Below, one piece after another: positions 23,959 through 32,530 of a DNA stretch of 39,452 bases. The notes below the pieces were generated by a model, which was given only the letters and a program-made list of their open reading frames with translations, made no database searches and had not been told where the DNA came from. Numbering within the stretch: the first letter of the stretch is position 1; each line of letters starts with the position of its first letter. A program made the position numbers and the translations under genes. The DNA is from Rhizobium sp. (GTDB lineage Bacteria; Pseudomonadota; Alphaproteobacteria; Rhizobiales; Rhizobiaceae), in assembly GCA_029865885.1 (NCBI GenBank), contig JARXAK010000079.1, positions 1-39,452 of the forward strand, read 5' to 3'.

Positions 23959-25356
23959 CTAGCGGGGCAGGCTGGCGGCCGTCGCCCGCGCGCGGATCTC
24001 GTCCAGGCTCCAGTCCACCATCAGCTTTCCGTTCTGCCAGACTGGCTGCAGCAGGTTGGGTCGCCCGCCAAGCTCTTCCAGAGCGACCGGCATGATATCA
24101 TGGCCGTCTGCAATCGCGGCGACGCGGCCTGCCATCGGCGCCTTCTCCTGCGGATTGGAGGGGCGGCGGGCAATTGCCTGCCATCGTCCGCCATCATCCT
24201 GCACGGCACTTGTGCGCATCGTGAAGGACATGGTGTCACGGTTGATCTTGTGCAGCAGCCCCGAGCCCATGCCGAACGAGATGTTCTCCGCAGAAAAGCC
24301 CATGCCTTCGAGCCGTCCGAGGATCATCTGGATGTCCTGGATCGAAACGCCGTCTGCCTGCAGCACGCGCACATTGCCGTCGAGCACTTTGAAGCCCTTG
24401 CCGTTCAATCGGGTACCAAAGGCATAGGCGAGCTGGGCGACCACCTGCACGGGCGTGTCGATCGGATCGCCGCTGTCGGGACGCACGACAAGAACGCCGC
24501 CCGCTGCCCGCACCTTGGTCTGCAGTTTCTTGCCCCAGATCTCCGAGACGGCATTGTGCAGGTCGAAGCTGTCGGAGACGACGGAATAGGCGCCGAAGCT
24601 CGCGAAGTTATCGATCATGTTGGAATAGGCTTCGACCTCATGCGCCTGACCCCAGGCGATGATCGTCCCGTGTTCAGCCGCCGGGATCGAATAGGCCGGC
24701 ATGGACGCGTTGTAAAAGCGCCGCGCCTGCAGGATGGCGGGAAGCGAATCGGAGCTGTGGAAGTGCACGAGATGCGCCGCACCGCCGATGGCCGCTTGTT
24801 CCACGCTCGACGTGCTGCGGCAACCATAGTCGCTGATCCGGCTCGGCTGCAGGCCCATCGGATCGTCGGTCGTCCGATCGAGGAAGGGCTGGATTGCGAG
24901 GCGCAGCCGCCAGGCCGTGGTGGCGACCGTCGAGGGATACCACACCGCGCGCAGGAGTGCCGTCTCCATGTAGGAGGTCAGCCACGGCACGAGAGGATCG
25001 GTATTGACCACCTGCATGACAGGCACGCCGCGGCGGATGGCCGTACCTTCCGGCAATGCCTCGATCCTCAGCGGCAAAACACCGCCATGGACCTTGAGGA
25101 TATGCACCCAGCCACTGCGGTCGAAGGGCTGGCCGTTAGCGCGCGCAACCTCTTCTGCCTCGTCGATATCGGCACGGCTAATCGGTGTGGACAGATAATC
25201 CTTCAGGAACATCTGCAGACCGAAGAACATCACCTCGGGACGGAAGGAGTTGCCCCGCGTCGTGACGAAGGCGCTGACGGCCCGTGCGGTCTTCGGATAC
25301 TGCAGAAAGACGCCAAGCTTGTAGCTGTCGGTGTTCAGGAGAAGATTACGTGTCAT
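23959..25356 (-). CDS. nadV: Nicotinamide phosphoribosyltransferase
   Basis: A 465-residue enzyme that joins nicotinamide with phosphoribosyl pyrophosphate to give NMN, a one-step NAD salvage route. The N-terminal 'NLLLNTDSYKLGVFLQYP' is the mark of the NAMPT/NadV branch, as opposed to nicotinate enzymes. Further marks: 'SDYGCRSTSSVEQAAIGGAAHLV', 'SIPAAEHGTI' with the active-site histidine, 'VVRPDSGDP' and 'ISFGMGSGLLHKINRD'. The family length is about 460-490. No NrtR regulator, Nudix or nicotinamidase gene is adjacent, so it appears to stand alone. The ATG at 25356 gives the family N-terminus; the longer frame from 25413 is not supported. Confidence 0.92.
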   Translation of the reverse strand: MTRNLLLNTDSYKLGVFLQYPKTARAVSAFVTTRGNSFRPEVMFFGLQMFLKDYLSTPISRADIDEAEEVARANGQPFDRSGWVHILKVHGGVLPLRIEALPEGTAIRRGVPVMQVVNTDPLVPWLTSYMETALLRAVWYPSTVATTAWRLRLAIQPFLDRTTDDPMGLQPSRISDYGCRSTSSVEQAAIGGAAHLVHFHSSDSLPAILQARRFYNASMPAYSIPAAEHGTIIAWGQAHEVEAYSNMIDNFASFGAYSVVSDSFDLHNAVSEIWGKKLQTKVRAAGGVLVVRPDSGDPIDTPVQVVAQLAYAFGTRLNGKGFKVLDGNVRVLQADGVSIQDIQMILGRLEGMGFSAENISFGMGSGLLHKINRDTMSFTMRTSAVQDDGGRWQAIARRPSNPQEKAPMAGRVAAIADGHDIMPVALEELGGRPNLLQPVWQNGKLMVDWSLDEIRARATAASLPR

Positions 25357-25608
25357 GCCTGCGCCTGTGATTGGTCGATTCGACGACAGTCTGCCGCCTT
25401 CTCCATGATGCACCCCAATCTATGCGCGAGGCTGGTGTCGCGCACGGGGCAACCTCATGGATGCGGTGCATTAGCGCTTCATTAACCAAATCACGGGAGG
25501 ATTGAGGATCGGTGAAGGCCCACCGATGGCGCACCTGTTTCTGTTCCCGCGCAGTCTGGGCCTACCCCAAGCGAAAGTCCCGAGGCACCAGAACCGGAGA
25601 GGTCACCT

Positions 25609-27294
25609 ATGCTTCCTCCAGTCCCTGCGTCCCCAAGTTCCTATGTGACGGCGACCGAGCCAAAACTGCGCCCGGATCAGCCGGCAGCACCTCGACCCGC
25701 GACCGTTCCTTCGCCCGCAGCCCCGACAGCACTCAATCAGAACTCTGCGATCGCGGGACAGCTGAACATCATGCTGCTTTCCGGCCCTGAGCGCATGTCC
25801 CAGAATCTCGCCGCGTTGGCAGAGGTGCTGGGCACTGCCTTGAAGATCGAACAACGGGGTGACGAGAGCCTCAACGATTACATGAGACGGCTGATCGACG
25901 GCATCGCAGCACTCCCGCAGGCAGATCGCCTCAAACTCCAGAAGCTTCTGACCCAGTCCTTTGCAGGATTGCAGCTGCGCACCCTGCTGGAAGCCATGGC
26001 CAACCCCTCTGGCCCGGAGCGCGCGACGCTTGCGCTCTATCTCGAGCTTTACCGCCAGACGGACAGGGACGGAGCGATGCGCTCGGTTATCTCGTCCTAC
26101 CGTGAGGTCGCAGCTGACGGGCGTTCGAATGCCGCAAGCGCGAACCGCCCCTTGGCCGCCAATGACGGCGGGCGGGCGTCAAGTGATCCTCAGCTCCCGG
26201 CACGGACGACCGTGCAGCAAGATCAGCCATCCCGTATGCCTGGTGTCGAGACTGCGGGCAGGGCGGAGGTTCGCTCTGCAAATGTCGCCCCGCCTTTGCG
26301 CCCGAGCCCGGACACCGCACCCTTGCCAAGGGTCGCAACGGCAGCTGCACCGCCGCCTCCCCCGCAAGGTTATGATATCACGTCTGAAAATCCCGCTGAT
26401 TCGGCAGTGCCGGTGAGGAGTGAGACGCCGCAGAAAGCCGTGACGGAACAGCCCGTGGCGCGAGGGTTGCAGGTCGCGAGCCCATCATCCGCAGCGCCAC
26501 AGAACGCGGAGCTGCAAGCGGAGAAAGAGGGGCAGCGGGCTGTAGCGCCAATCCAGCCCGTCGTGGATTCCGAGGAGAAGGCATCCGATAGCGCCCGCAC
26601 CGCCGATCGCTCAACCCCGTCCATAGCCGCGGCAATCCCCGCGCCGGGGCAGGCGCGGCCTGCAGCGGCGATGCCGACAAGCTGGCTCGCCGAATTGTTC
26701 GAGACGGACTTCGTGCGAACGCTCTTGCAGTTGAAGACGCTGTCTCCCGATCCGCAGGCGCCAGCCAGATCCGGCAGCTTCCCTGGATCGGATGCGCCAA
26801 GTACCCCTGTGCCAAAGCCAGAAGCGACACCGACCGACGACGCAGCCGTTGCATCCGAGCAGACTGCGCCCATGCCCGAAGTTGTGGCCAGAGACCTCGC
26901 CGAGGAACGTCCGCTGCCGGTTTTCATCCCCGTGCCGGACCAGGCCCCTCTCCGTTTCCCGGTTGCGCGCGAAGGCATGCCTCTGCCCTTCGTGCCCTAT
27001 CTGATCGCCGATGAGTTCGAGACCGAGCGTATCAAGGCGGACGAGGACGAGGACAAGGAAGGCGGGAACGAGCAGAACGCAGGCCAGGAGGCCGGCGATG
27101 AGCCCGCAGAGGATGATGCCGAGGAAGCGCTTGCGACGGCGGTTCCAGGGCCAATGAACCTGGCGCCCGATCCGGATGCCGCCGAAAGTGCTGTACCCGA
27201 GGTCCTTGCGCTGCAGCCTCCGTCGGAGACCACCCTGCAGCTCCCGCCGGAGCCGGCCCATGAGCTTTATCTCCGGATGGCCGGCCTCACCTGA
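25609..27294 (+). CDS. Large hypothetical protein, Pro/Ala-rich with an acidic C-terminal part
   Basis: A 561-residue protein that I do not recognise. Residues 1-45 are rich in Pro, Ala and Thr. Residues about 45-170 look folded and helical ('LNIMLLSGPERMSQNLAALAEVLGTALKI', 'LQKLLTQSFAGLQLRTLLEAM'). Residues about 170-380 are low-complexity and probably disordered. Residues 380-460 contain an ordered-looking stretch, and 470-510 is strongly acidic (DEDEDKEGGNEQ). The end is 'EPAHELYLRMAGLT'. The layout, an ordered start and a long disordered linker, recalls flagellar hook-length or export-associated proteins, but no motif proves this. GAGAGGTC lies before the ATG, and a strong terminator follows at 27317-27344. 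Confidence 0.75.
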   Translation: MLPPVPASPSSYVTATEPKLRPDQPAAPRPATVPSPAAPTALNQNSAIAGQLNIMLLSGPERMSQNLAALAEVLGTALKIEQRGDESLNDYMRRLIDGIAALPQADRLKLQKLLTQSFAGLQLRTLLEAMANPSGPERATLALYLELYRQTDRDGAMRSVISSYREVAADGRSNAASANRPLAANDGGRASSDPQLPARTTVQQDQPSRMPGVETAGRAEVRSANVAPPLRPSPDTAPLPRVATAAAPPPPPQGYDITSENPADSAVPVRSETPQKAVTEQPVARGLQVASPSSAAPQNAELQAEKEGQRAVAPIQPVVDSEEKASDSARTADRSTPSIAAAIPAPGQARPAAAMPTSWLAELFETDFVRTLLQLKTLSPDPQAPARSGSFPGSDAPSTPVPKPEATPTDDAAVASEQTAPMPEVVARDLAEERPLPVFIPVPDQAPLRFPVAREGMPLPFVPYLIADEFETERIKADEDEDKEGGNEQNAGQEAGDEPAEDDAEEALATAVPGPMNLAPDPDAAESAVPEVLALQPPSETTLQLPPEPAHELYLRMAGLT

Positions 27295-27316
27295 CAATCA
27301 TAGCCCGACAAGAAAA

Positions 27317-27344
27317 AACCCGCCGGGATCGCTCCCGGCGGGTT
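27317..27344. terminator. Bidirectional intrinsic terminator between convergent genes
   Basis: A perfect 12-bp stem, AACCCGCCGGGA (27317-27328) with TCCCGGCGGGTT (27333-27344), closes a TCGC loop. An A6 run precedes it and TTCTTT follows, so it can stop both the hypothetical gene (+) and rpsA (-). Confidence 0.9.
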
Positions 27345-27369
27345 CTTTGCATTCACTCAACAGCGAGGA

Positions 27370-29073
27370 TTAGTCGTTGTTGCGGTTCTTGAGCGCTGCG
27401 CCCAGGATGTCGCCGAGCGAAGCGCCCGAGTCGGACGAACCGAACTGAGCAACGGCTTCCTTCTCTTCCGCGATCTCGAGAGCCTTGATCGACAGCATGA
27501 CCTTGCGGTCCTTCTTGGAGAAGTTGGTGACGCGAGCGTCGACAACCTGACCAACCGAGAAACGCTCCGGACGCTGTTCGTCACGGTCACGCGACAGGTC
27601 GGCGCGACGGATGAACGAGGTGATGTCTTCGTGGTTCACGAGCTTCACTTCGATGCCACCATCGTTGATGCCGATGACTTCGCACGAAACGACGGCGTTC
27701 TTGCGCAGGTCGCCGGACTGGGCAGCTTCGCCGACCGAATCACGGCCGAGCTGCTTGATGCCGAGCGAGATGCGCTCCTTCTCGACGTCAACATCGAGAA
27801 CGACGGCCTTGACCACGTCACCCTTGTTGAACTCTTCGATGACCTGCTCGCCCGGACGGTTCCAGTCGAGATCCGACAGGTGAACCATGCCGTCAACATC
27901 GCCTTCGAGGCCGATGAACAGGCCGAATTCGGTCTTGTTCTTGACTTCGCCTTCGACTTCAGTGCCGGCCGGATGGCTGTAGGCAAATGCCTGCCACGGG
28001 TTCTCGAGGGTCTGCTTGAGACCGAGCGAGATACGGCGCTTCGACGGATCGACTTCGAGAACGACGACGTCGACGTCCTGCGTGGTCGAAAGGATCTTGC
28101 CGGGATGAACGTTCTTCTTCGTCCAGGACATTTCCGAAATGTGGATCAGGCCTTCGATGCCCGGTTCCAGCTCGACGAATGCACCGTAGTCGGTGATGTT
28201 CGTGACGGTACCGGAGATCTTCTTGCCAACCGGGTACTTGGCAGCAATGCCATCCCACGGATCCGACTCGAGCTGCTTCATGCCGAGCGAGATGCGGTGG
28301 GTTTCCTGGTTGATACGGATGATCTGAACCTTGACCGACTGGCCGATGGACAGGATTTCCGAAGGATGGTTGACGCGGCGCCATGCCATGTCGGTGACGT
28401 GCAGCAGGCCATCGATGCCGCCGAGGTCAACGAACGCACCGTAATCGGTGATGTTCTTGACGACGCCGTCAACAACCTGGCCTTCTTCGAGGTTCTGAAC
28501 GATTTCAGAACGCTGCTCGGCGCGCGACTCTTCGAGAACCGTACGGCGCGAAACAACGATGTTGCCGCGACGCTTGTCCATCTTGAGGATTTCGAAGGGC
28601 TGCGGGTTGTGCATCAGCGGGGTCACGTCGCGGATCGGACGGATGTCGACCTGCGAACGCGGCAGGAAGGCAACGGCGCCGTCGAGGTCAACCGTGAAGC
28701 CGCCCTTGACCTGGTTGAAGATGACGCCTTCAACGCGCTCGCCAGCTTCGAACTTGGCTTCGAGCTTGATCCAGCTTTCTTCGCGGCGAGCCTTCTCACG
28801 CGACAGAACAGCTTCGCCGAGAGCGTTTTCGATGCGCTCAACGTAAACTTCGACTTCGTCGCCGACCTTCAGCGAGCCGTCCTTGGCGCGTGCACCGAAC
28901 TCCTTCAGCGCGATACGGCCTTCGACCTTGAGGCCGACGTCAACAATGGCGACGTCCTTCTCGATGGCCGTGATGATGCCCTTGGCAACATAGCCTTCGG
29001 CCAGGTCGGTCTTGGCAAAGGATTCTTCGAGGAGGGCTGCAAAGTCCTCACGCGACGGGGTAGAAACAGACAT
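27370..29073 (-). CDS. rpsA: 30S ribosomal protein S1
   Basis: A 567-residue protein of six S1 RNA-binding repeats, the usual S1 length in rhizobia. Repeats are visible by their 'DYGAFV.L....GL.H...' cores, for example 'NITDYGAFVDLGGIDGLLHVTDM' and 'ITDYGAFVELEPGIEGLIHISEMSW', and 'KTEFGLFIGLEGDVDGMVHLSDLDW'. The protein binds mRNA and helps initiation on structured messages. It follows cmk in the same direction with a 152-nt gap. The ATG at 29073 has AGGAGA upstream; an in-frame ATG 18 nt earlier overlaps that site. Confidence 0.97.
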   Translation of the reverse strand: MSVSTPSREDFAALLEESFAKTDLAEGYVAKGIITAIEKDVAIVDVGLKVEGRIALKEFGARAKDGSLKVGDEVEVYVERIENALGEAVLSREKARREESWIKLEAKFEAGERVEGVIFNQVKGGFTVDLDGAVAFLPRSQVDIRPIRDVTPLMHNPQPFEILKMDKRRGNIVVSRRTVLEESRAEQRSEIVQNLEEGQVVDGVVKNITDYGAFVDLGGIDGLLHVTDMAWRRVNHPSEILSIGQSVKVQIIRINQETHRISLGMKQLESDPWDGIAAKYPVGKKISGTVTNITDYGAFVELEPGIEGLIHISEMSWTKKNVHPGKILSTTQDVDVVVLEVDPSKRRISLGLKQTLENPWQAFAYSHPAGTEVEGEVKNKTEFGLFIGLEGDVDGMVHLSDLDWNRPGEQVIEEFNKGDVVKAVVLDVDVEKERISLGIKQLGRDSVGEAAQSGDLRKNAVVSCEVIGINDGGIEVKLVNHEDITSFIRRADLSRDRDEQRPERFSVGQVVDARVTNFSKKDRKVMLSIKALEIAEEKEAVAQFGSSDSGASLGDILGAALKNRNND

Positions 29074-29087
29074 GAAATCTCCTGGTC

Positions 29088-29103
29088 GCATCCATTTGGA
29101 TGC
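29088..29103 (-). promoter_or_regulatory. Small hairpin in the rpsA leader
   Basis: GCATCCA (29088-29094) mirrors TGGATGC (29097-29103), directly before the rpsA ribosome site. A second stem, GCTCTT/AAGAGC, lies at 29148-29163. S1 represses its own translation through leader structure in E. coli, so these may matter for autoregulation, but this is a guess. Confidence 0.3.
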
Positions 29104-29225
29104 GTGAGCGCCGGGGGTTGGTGTTGATCTTGGCCGGCAACCGATCCGCTCTTCAAAAAGAGCAATTCCGGCGCGGGGACTGGATGTCGGCCTTCAGGGT
29201 CCGGATGTGCCGGAGCCCTGTCACT

Positions 29226-29852
29226 TCATTTCGTCAGGGCAGCGTCGATCAGAGCCTTCGCCGCCAAGAATGCGGCCTCTATACTCATTTCGGACGTGTC
29301 TAGCAAGTGCGCGTCATCTGCTGGTTTCAAAGGGCTGTCGGCACGTCCCATATCGCGCTCGTCGCGCTTCTTCACGTCAGCGAAAATCGCATTGAAATCT
29401 GCGCTTCCGCCCTTTGACAGGATTTCGTCATATCGGCGCTTTGCACGCACCTCGGGTGAGGCTGTCACGTAAAGCTTTACCGGCGCCTCCGGACAGACGA
29501 CGGTGCCGATATCGCGACCGTCGAGCACGGCCCCCGGCGCGCGTTTTGAGAAGGCGCGCTGAGCCTCCACCAGTGCCCGGCGAACGGCCGGCATCACGGC
29601 GATCTTCGAGGCCGCCTCGCCGATCTCGTGGGCAGAGAGGACGTCGCGATCGAGCCCGGCGAGTTCGACGGCGAGTGCCATGCGCTCTGCGACCCCTTCG
29701 TCATCAAGCGGCAGTCCTGCATCAAGCAGTGCCTTTGCGGTCGCCCGGTAGGTGAGGCCGGTGTCGAGATGATGGAAGCCATAGGTCTCGGCGATGCGGC
29801 GCGAGAGCGTGCCCTTGCCGGCCGCAGCCGGTCCGTCGATGGCGATGATCAT
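29226..29852 (-). CDS. cmk: Cytidylate kinase
   Basis: A 208-residue nucleoside monophosphate kinase that phosphorylates CMP and dCMP. '[20 protein letters not shown]' is the P-loop at the N-terminus, '[13 protein letters not shown]' is the CMP-binding region with the conserved Thr-Tyr-Arg, and '[23 protein letters not shown]' is the central signature. Longer starts at 29879 and 29924 are in frame, but a promoter at 29887-29915 puts the transcript start near 29880, and GAAGAGGCG lies before the ATG at 29852, so that start is chosen. It is transcribed toward rpsA. In the S. meliloti order that I remember, aroA lies immediately upstream; here it is absent. Confidence 0.95.
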   Translation of the reverse strand: MIIAIDGPAAAGKGTLSRRIAETYGFHHLDTGLTYRATAKALLDAGLPLDDEGVAERMALAVELAGLDRDVLSAHEIGEAASKIAVMPAVRRALVEAQRAFSKRAPGAVLDGRDIGTVVCPEAPVKLYVTASPEVRAKRRYDEILSKGGSADFNAIFADVKKRDERDMGRADSPLKPADDAHLLDTSEMSIEAAFLAAKALIDAALTK

Positions 29853-29886
29853 CCGCGCCTCTTCATGTCGATCTGTCATGCCATCG

Positions 29887-29915
29887 CTGATACAAATCTT
29901 GGATGCACTTGCCAA
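29887..29915 (-). promoter_or_regulatory. Probable promoter of cmk-rpsA
   Basis: On the minus strand TTGGCA (29910-29915) and TATCAG (29887-29892) are separated by 17 nt. The predicted start is near 29880, about 28 nt before the cmk ATG. It gives cmk its own promoter, consistent with the lack of a gene directly upstream. Confidence 0.55.
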
Positions 29916-30072
29916 GCGAAGCATGCGATCCGGGGGTTGTGAAAATACCTCAGCAGATTGCCTTTGACAGGACGGGCGCCAGCGATTAAGGGGACCGACT
30001 ACAGTTTGGCCGGCCTCGCGCCGGGCGCTAGGCGCATGCCCCTATTCTTCACGACTTCATGAGGCTTTGACA

Positions 30073-30459
30073 GTGGCGAAGGCAGAACTTGGAACGAAAC
30101 GGACTTGCCCCGACACCGGCAAGAAATTCTACGACCTGAACAAGGACCCGATCGTGTCGCCGTACACGAACAAGTCCTGGCCGCTTTCCTATTTCGAGGA
30201 AACCTCGGTCGCAGCCATCATGGAAAAGGCTGAGGAAGAGGACGTCGCGGAAGTCGATACCGAAAACACCGACGTCGAGCTGGTCTCGCTCGAAGACGCC
30301 GACGACGCTGCCGGCGGCGATGATCTGCCCGATATGGGCGATGACGACGTCGAGATCGATGGCGACGACGACGACACCTTCCTCGAAGCCGACGAAGATG
30401 ATGACGACGATGACATGACCGGCCTGATCGGCGTCACCGGCGACGACGACGAAGTCTGA
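30073..30459 (+). CDS. FYDLN-acid (TIGR02300-type) protein
   Basis: A 128-residue protein. The N-terminal 45 residues hold the family motif 'ELGTKRTCPDTGKKFYDLNKDPIVSPYTNKSWP', a small basic module with one cysteine that may be zinc-ribbon derived. The rest is extremely acidic, with runs such as DDDDTFLEADEDDDDDD, and is surely disordered. The family is restricted to alphaproteobacteria, with no known function. GTG at 30073 is the start, with GAGGC upstream; the open frame begins with a TTG two codons earlier. A terminator follows at 30476. It stands just before tRNA-Ala, as in related genomes. Confidence 0.9.
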   Translation: MAKAELGTKRTCPDTGKKFYDLNKDPIVSPYTNKSWPLSYFEETSVAAIMEKAEEEDVAEVDTENTDVELVSLEDADDAAGGDDLPDMGDDDVEIDGDDDDTFLEADEDDDDDDMTGLIGVTGDDDEV

Positions 30460-30475
30460 TATTTCAAGGATTTCG

Positions 30476-30511
30476 AGCCCGGGCTTAAAAAAATGTCCGG
30501 GCTTTCATTTT
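30476..30511 (+). terminator. Intrinsic terminator of the FYDLN-acid gene
   Basis: AGCCCGG (30476-30482) pairs with CCGGGCT (30497-30503) and is followed by TTCATTTTT. The loop of 14 nt is long and A-rich. Position 16 nt after the stop codon fits a terminator. Confidence 0.8.
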
Positions 30512-30614
30512 TCGGCTTGCCATCTCCGATTACCGGAAGTATCAAGCCGCCACCCCACCGGAAGCGCTGCTTTCAACGGGGTTCCCGGAGCCGGAAATTA
30601 CCCGGTACCCTGAT

Positions 30615-30690
<76 letters not shown>

Positions 30691-30796
30691 AATTTTTACA
30701 AAGCATGATTGTGCGGATGATGGCGCGGTGATGCGCAACTGCGACGGCGGATTCGTCGCCGATCGCGCGTTGTTGCGCAAGCGGCGCTCAGTCACC

Positions 30797-30994
30797 TCAC
30801 CGCCGAAACAGCTCCGCCCGTTCCCCATTCTCCGTAAGGTCGATCTGGAACCAGTCGATGATCTTGCGGATGTCGAGCTTTACCTCGCCGTCGCGCAGCT
30901 TCAGGTGCAGCTTGTCCTCGCTGATATGCACTGGCGTGCCGATATAGAGGCGGTCATTCCCGGAATCGTCCACGGTGTCGATGGCAAATCGCAT
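30797..30994 (-). CDS. Small hypothetical protein (65 aa)
   Basis: A 65-residue protein, MRFAIDTVDDSGNDRLYIG at the start, with an alternating polar/hydrophobic pattern 'HISEDKLHLKLRDGEVKLDI' that suggests a small beta domain, and a basic end. A perfect GGGAGGAA ribosome site before the ATG supports it as a real gene despite its size. Function unknown. It lies on the strand opposite to tRNA-Ala and faces it. The stretch between its stop and the tRNA contains a TTGCGCAAC/GTTGCGCA inverted repeat with a GCGACG/CGTCGC stem inside, which might end its transcript, but lacks a T-run. Confidence 0.7.
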   Translation of the reverse strand: MRFAIDTVDDSGNDRLYIGTPVHISEDKLHLKLRDGEVKLDIRKIIDWFQIDLTENGERAELFRR

Positions 30995-31134
30995 GGGGTT
31001 CCTCCCGCAAAATTTAGAATCGAAATGGATGACAGTGGTCCGCTGGTTTAGTAACGCCTGCTTGAGCGAGGCTGGCCTCCCGTAACGGGATGTGAGCGTT
31101 ATGGGCGTCTGAAAGTCGGCAAGGAGTGCGTCGG

Positions 31135-31926
31135 GTGTTCGTTATTTCCAAATTGTTCTGGAACGCAGTGCAGCCGCTCTCGCTGGTCTTCCTGCTGGGC
31201 GTCTTGTCCCTCGGCCTCCTTTGGCTGCGCTGGCTCCGGCCTGCCGTTGCCGCCCTGTCGCTCTCGCTTCTGATCCTTTTCCTGACACTCTACACGACGC
31301 TTGGCTCCGTGCTCCTGCAGACGCTCGAAGCGCGCTTTCCCCGCCCGGAGCGCGATCCAGCAGATATTGCCTGCATGATCGTGCTCGGCGGTGCGTTTGA
31401 GACGGAGGTCACCACAGCCCGCGGCGGGATCGACCTCAACCAGGCCGCCGATCGCTTCGTCGAGGCGTTGAGGCTCGCCATTCGGTTTCCTGAGGCCAAG
31501 ATTCTGGTCTCAGGCGGTGATGGTTCCCTCAGTGGCGCCTATGAAGGCGATGCCGCCGCATCCACGCGCTATTTCGAAGCTTTCGGAATTGCGCCCGGCC
31601 GGCTGATCGCCGAAACCACGTCCAGAAACACGGATGAAAACGCAAAGAACAGCCGGGAGCTCCTGGCCTCCAGCGGTCTTCAGCCGTGTCTGCTGATCAC
31701 GTCCGCCTTTCATATGCCCCGCGCCATCGGATTGTTCCGCAAGGCCGGCGTCGAGGTAATGCCGTGGCCAGTGGACTATCGGACGGCCGGCAACGTCACT
31801 TTTGCGCTCGACTTCACCCAGCCGAGCCTGAATGCCCAGCAGATGTCGACGGCGGCGAGGGAATGGGTGGGCTTGGCGGCCTATTGGGCGCTGGGGCGGA
31901 TCGACGGGATCTTGCCCGCCCCCTGA
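31135..31926 (+). CDS. YdcF/ElyC-family (DUF218) membrane-anchored protein
   Basis: A 263-residue protein. Two hydrophobic segments near the start (about 10-33 and 38-62) anchor it in the inner membrane. The DUF218 domain follows: 'CMIVLGGAFETE', 'AKILVSGGDGSLSGAYEGDAA', 'IAETTSRNTDENAKNSREL', 'CLLITSAFHMPRAIGLFRKAG', typical of YdcF/SanA/ElyC proteins, linked in E. coli to envelope and cell-wall integrity. GTG at 31135 is chosen because AAGGAG (31121-31126) lies 8 nt before it; a GTG at 31126 would overlap the ribosome site. Its 3' end lies 6 nt from the stop of the convergent gene. Confidence 0.88.
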   Translation: MFVISKLFWNAVQPLSLVFLLGVLSLGLLWLRWLRPAVAALSLSLLILFLTLYTTLGSVLLQTLEARFPRPERDPADIACMIVLGGAFETEVTTARGGIDLNQAADRFVEALRLAIRFPEAKILVSGGDGSLSGAYEGDAAASTRYFEAFGIAPGRLIAETTSRNTDENAKNSRELLASSGLQPCLLITSAFHMPRAIGLFRKAGVEVMPWPVDYRTAGNVTFALDFTQPSLNAQQMSTAAREWVGLAAYWALGRIDGILPAP

Positions 31927-31932
31927 GGCGGG

Positions 31933-32406
31933 TCACTTCTTCGAGATCGTCAGGAACTTGGTGCCGCGCACCCGCACCATCATCGCGCAGGGTTCCTGGC
32001 CCTCCTCGCGCTCGCAGTAACGCGGGTGCATCTGCAGCACGAAGACCATGTTGCCGAAGCGCTTGATGAAGTCGTAACTGTACATCTGCGCCGTGGCGAT
32101 CATGAAGTAGCCGCCTTCCTTCACCTGCAGATAGAAGTTGAAGGGGCAACCTTCCGCCGTGCAGTCTGGCCCGCGCACCCCGTCGCAGACGATTTCGCTG
32201 CTATTGGTCACCGCATCCTTGATGCCGTCATTGTTGATGTCGATCCGGTCGATGAAACGACCGCCATATTGCACCACGTCGCAACGCTTGGCGTAGTGGT
32301 TTTTCTCGTAGATCTCGGGGTCCTGCAGCAGTTCCTGCTGGGCAACGGCAGTCCCGGCCAAAAAGCAGGCTGCGGTAGCGAAGAGGAGGCGGGAGAAGAA
32401 AGTCAC
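31933..32406 (-). CDS. Secreted hypothetical protein with an EF-hand-like Ca site
   Basis: A 157-residue exported protein. Starting from GTG at 32406, the N-terminus is a signal peptide, 'VTFFSRLLFATAACFLAGTAVAQQ', cleaved after AVA. The mature part contains 'DRIDINNDGIKDAVTNSSE', close to a dockerin/EF-hand calcium loop, and several cysteines (RCDV, EIVCDGV, DCTAEGCP, RYCERE, EPCAM) that could form disulfides in the periplasm. Function unknown. Longer upstream starts lack a signal sequence. It is convergent with the YdcF gene and divergent from the UPF0126 gene. Confidence 0.8.
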   Translation of the reverse strand: MTFFSRLLFATAACFLAGTAVAQQELLQDPEIYEKNHYAKRCDVVQYGGRFIDRIDINNDGIKDAVTNSSEIVCDGVRGPDCTAEGCPFNFYLQVKEGGYFMIATAQMYSYDFIKRFGNMVFVLQMHPRYCEREEGQEPCAMMVRVRGTKFLTISKK

Positions 32407-32530
32407 GGCTGGACTCCGGATCGCGATCTGTGCTGAACGAGGTATAAGTCTAGCGGCTGCGTCTTGCCTCACCCTTAACGGCGTGCTGCAAATCTCGCCC
32501 GGACCAAAGGCTCCAGCAAGGAAAGAAGCC

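Noticed and set aside
23809-25485. 558-codon plus-strand open frame across nadV
   Set aside because: Antisense shadow of nadV, which has complete NAMPT motifs; no ribosome site for the plus frame.
27631-29127. 498-codon plus-strand open frame across rpsA
   Set aside because: It is the antisense shadow of the S1 repeats; no family features, and rpsA is certain.
31052-31101. TAACGC/GCGTTA inverted repeat before the YdcF gene
   Set aside because: Six-base arms 38 nt apart are expected by chance and show no relation to a promoter.
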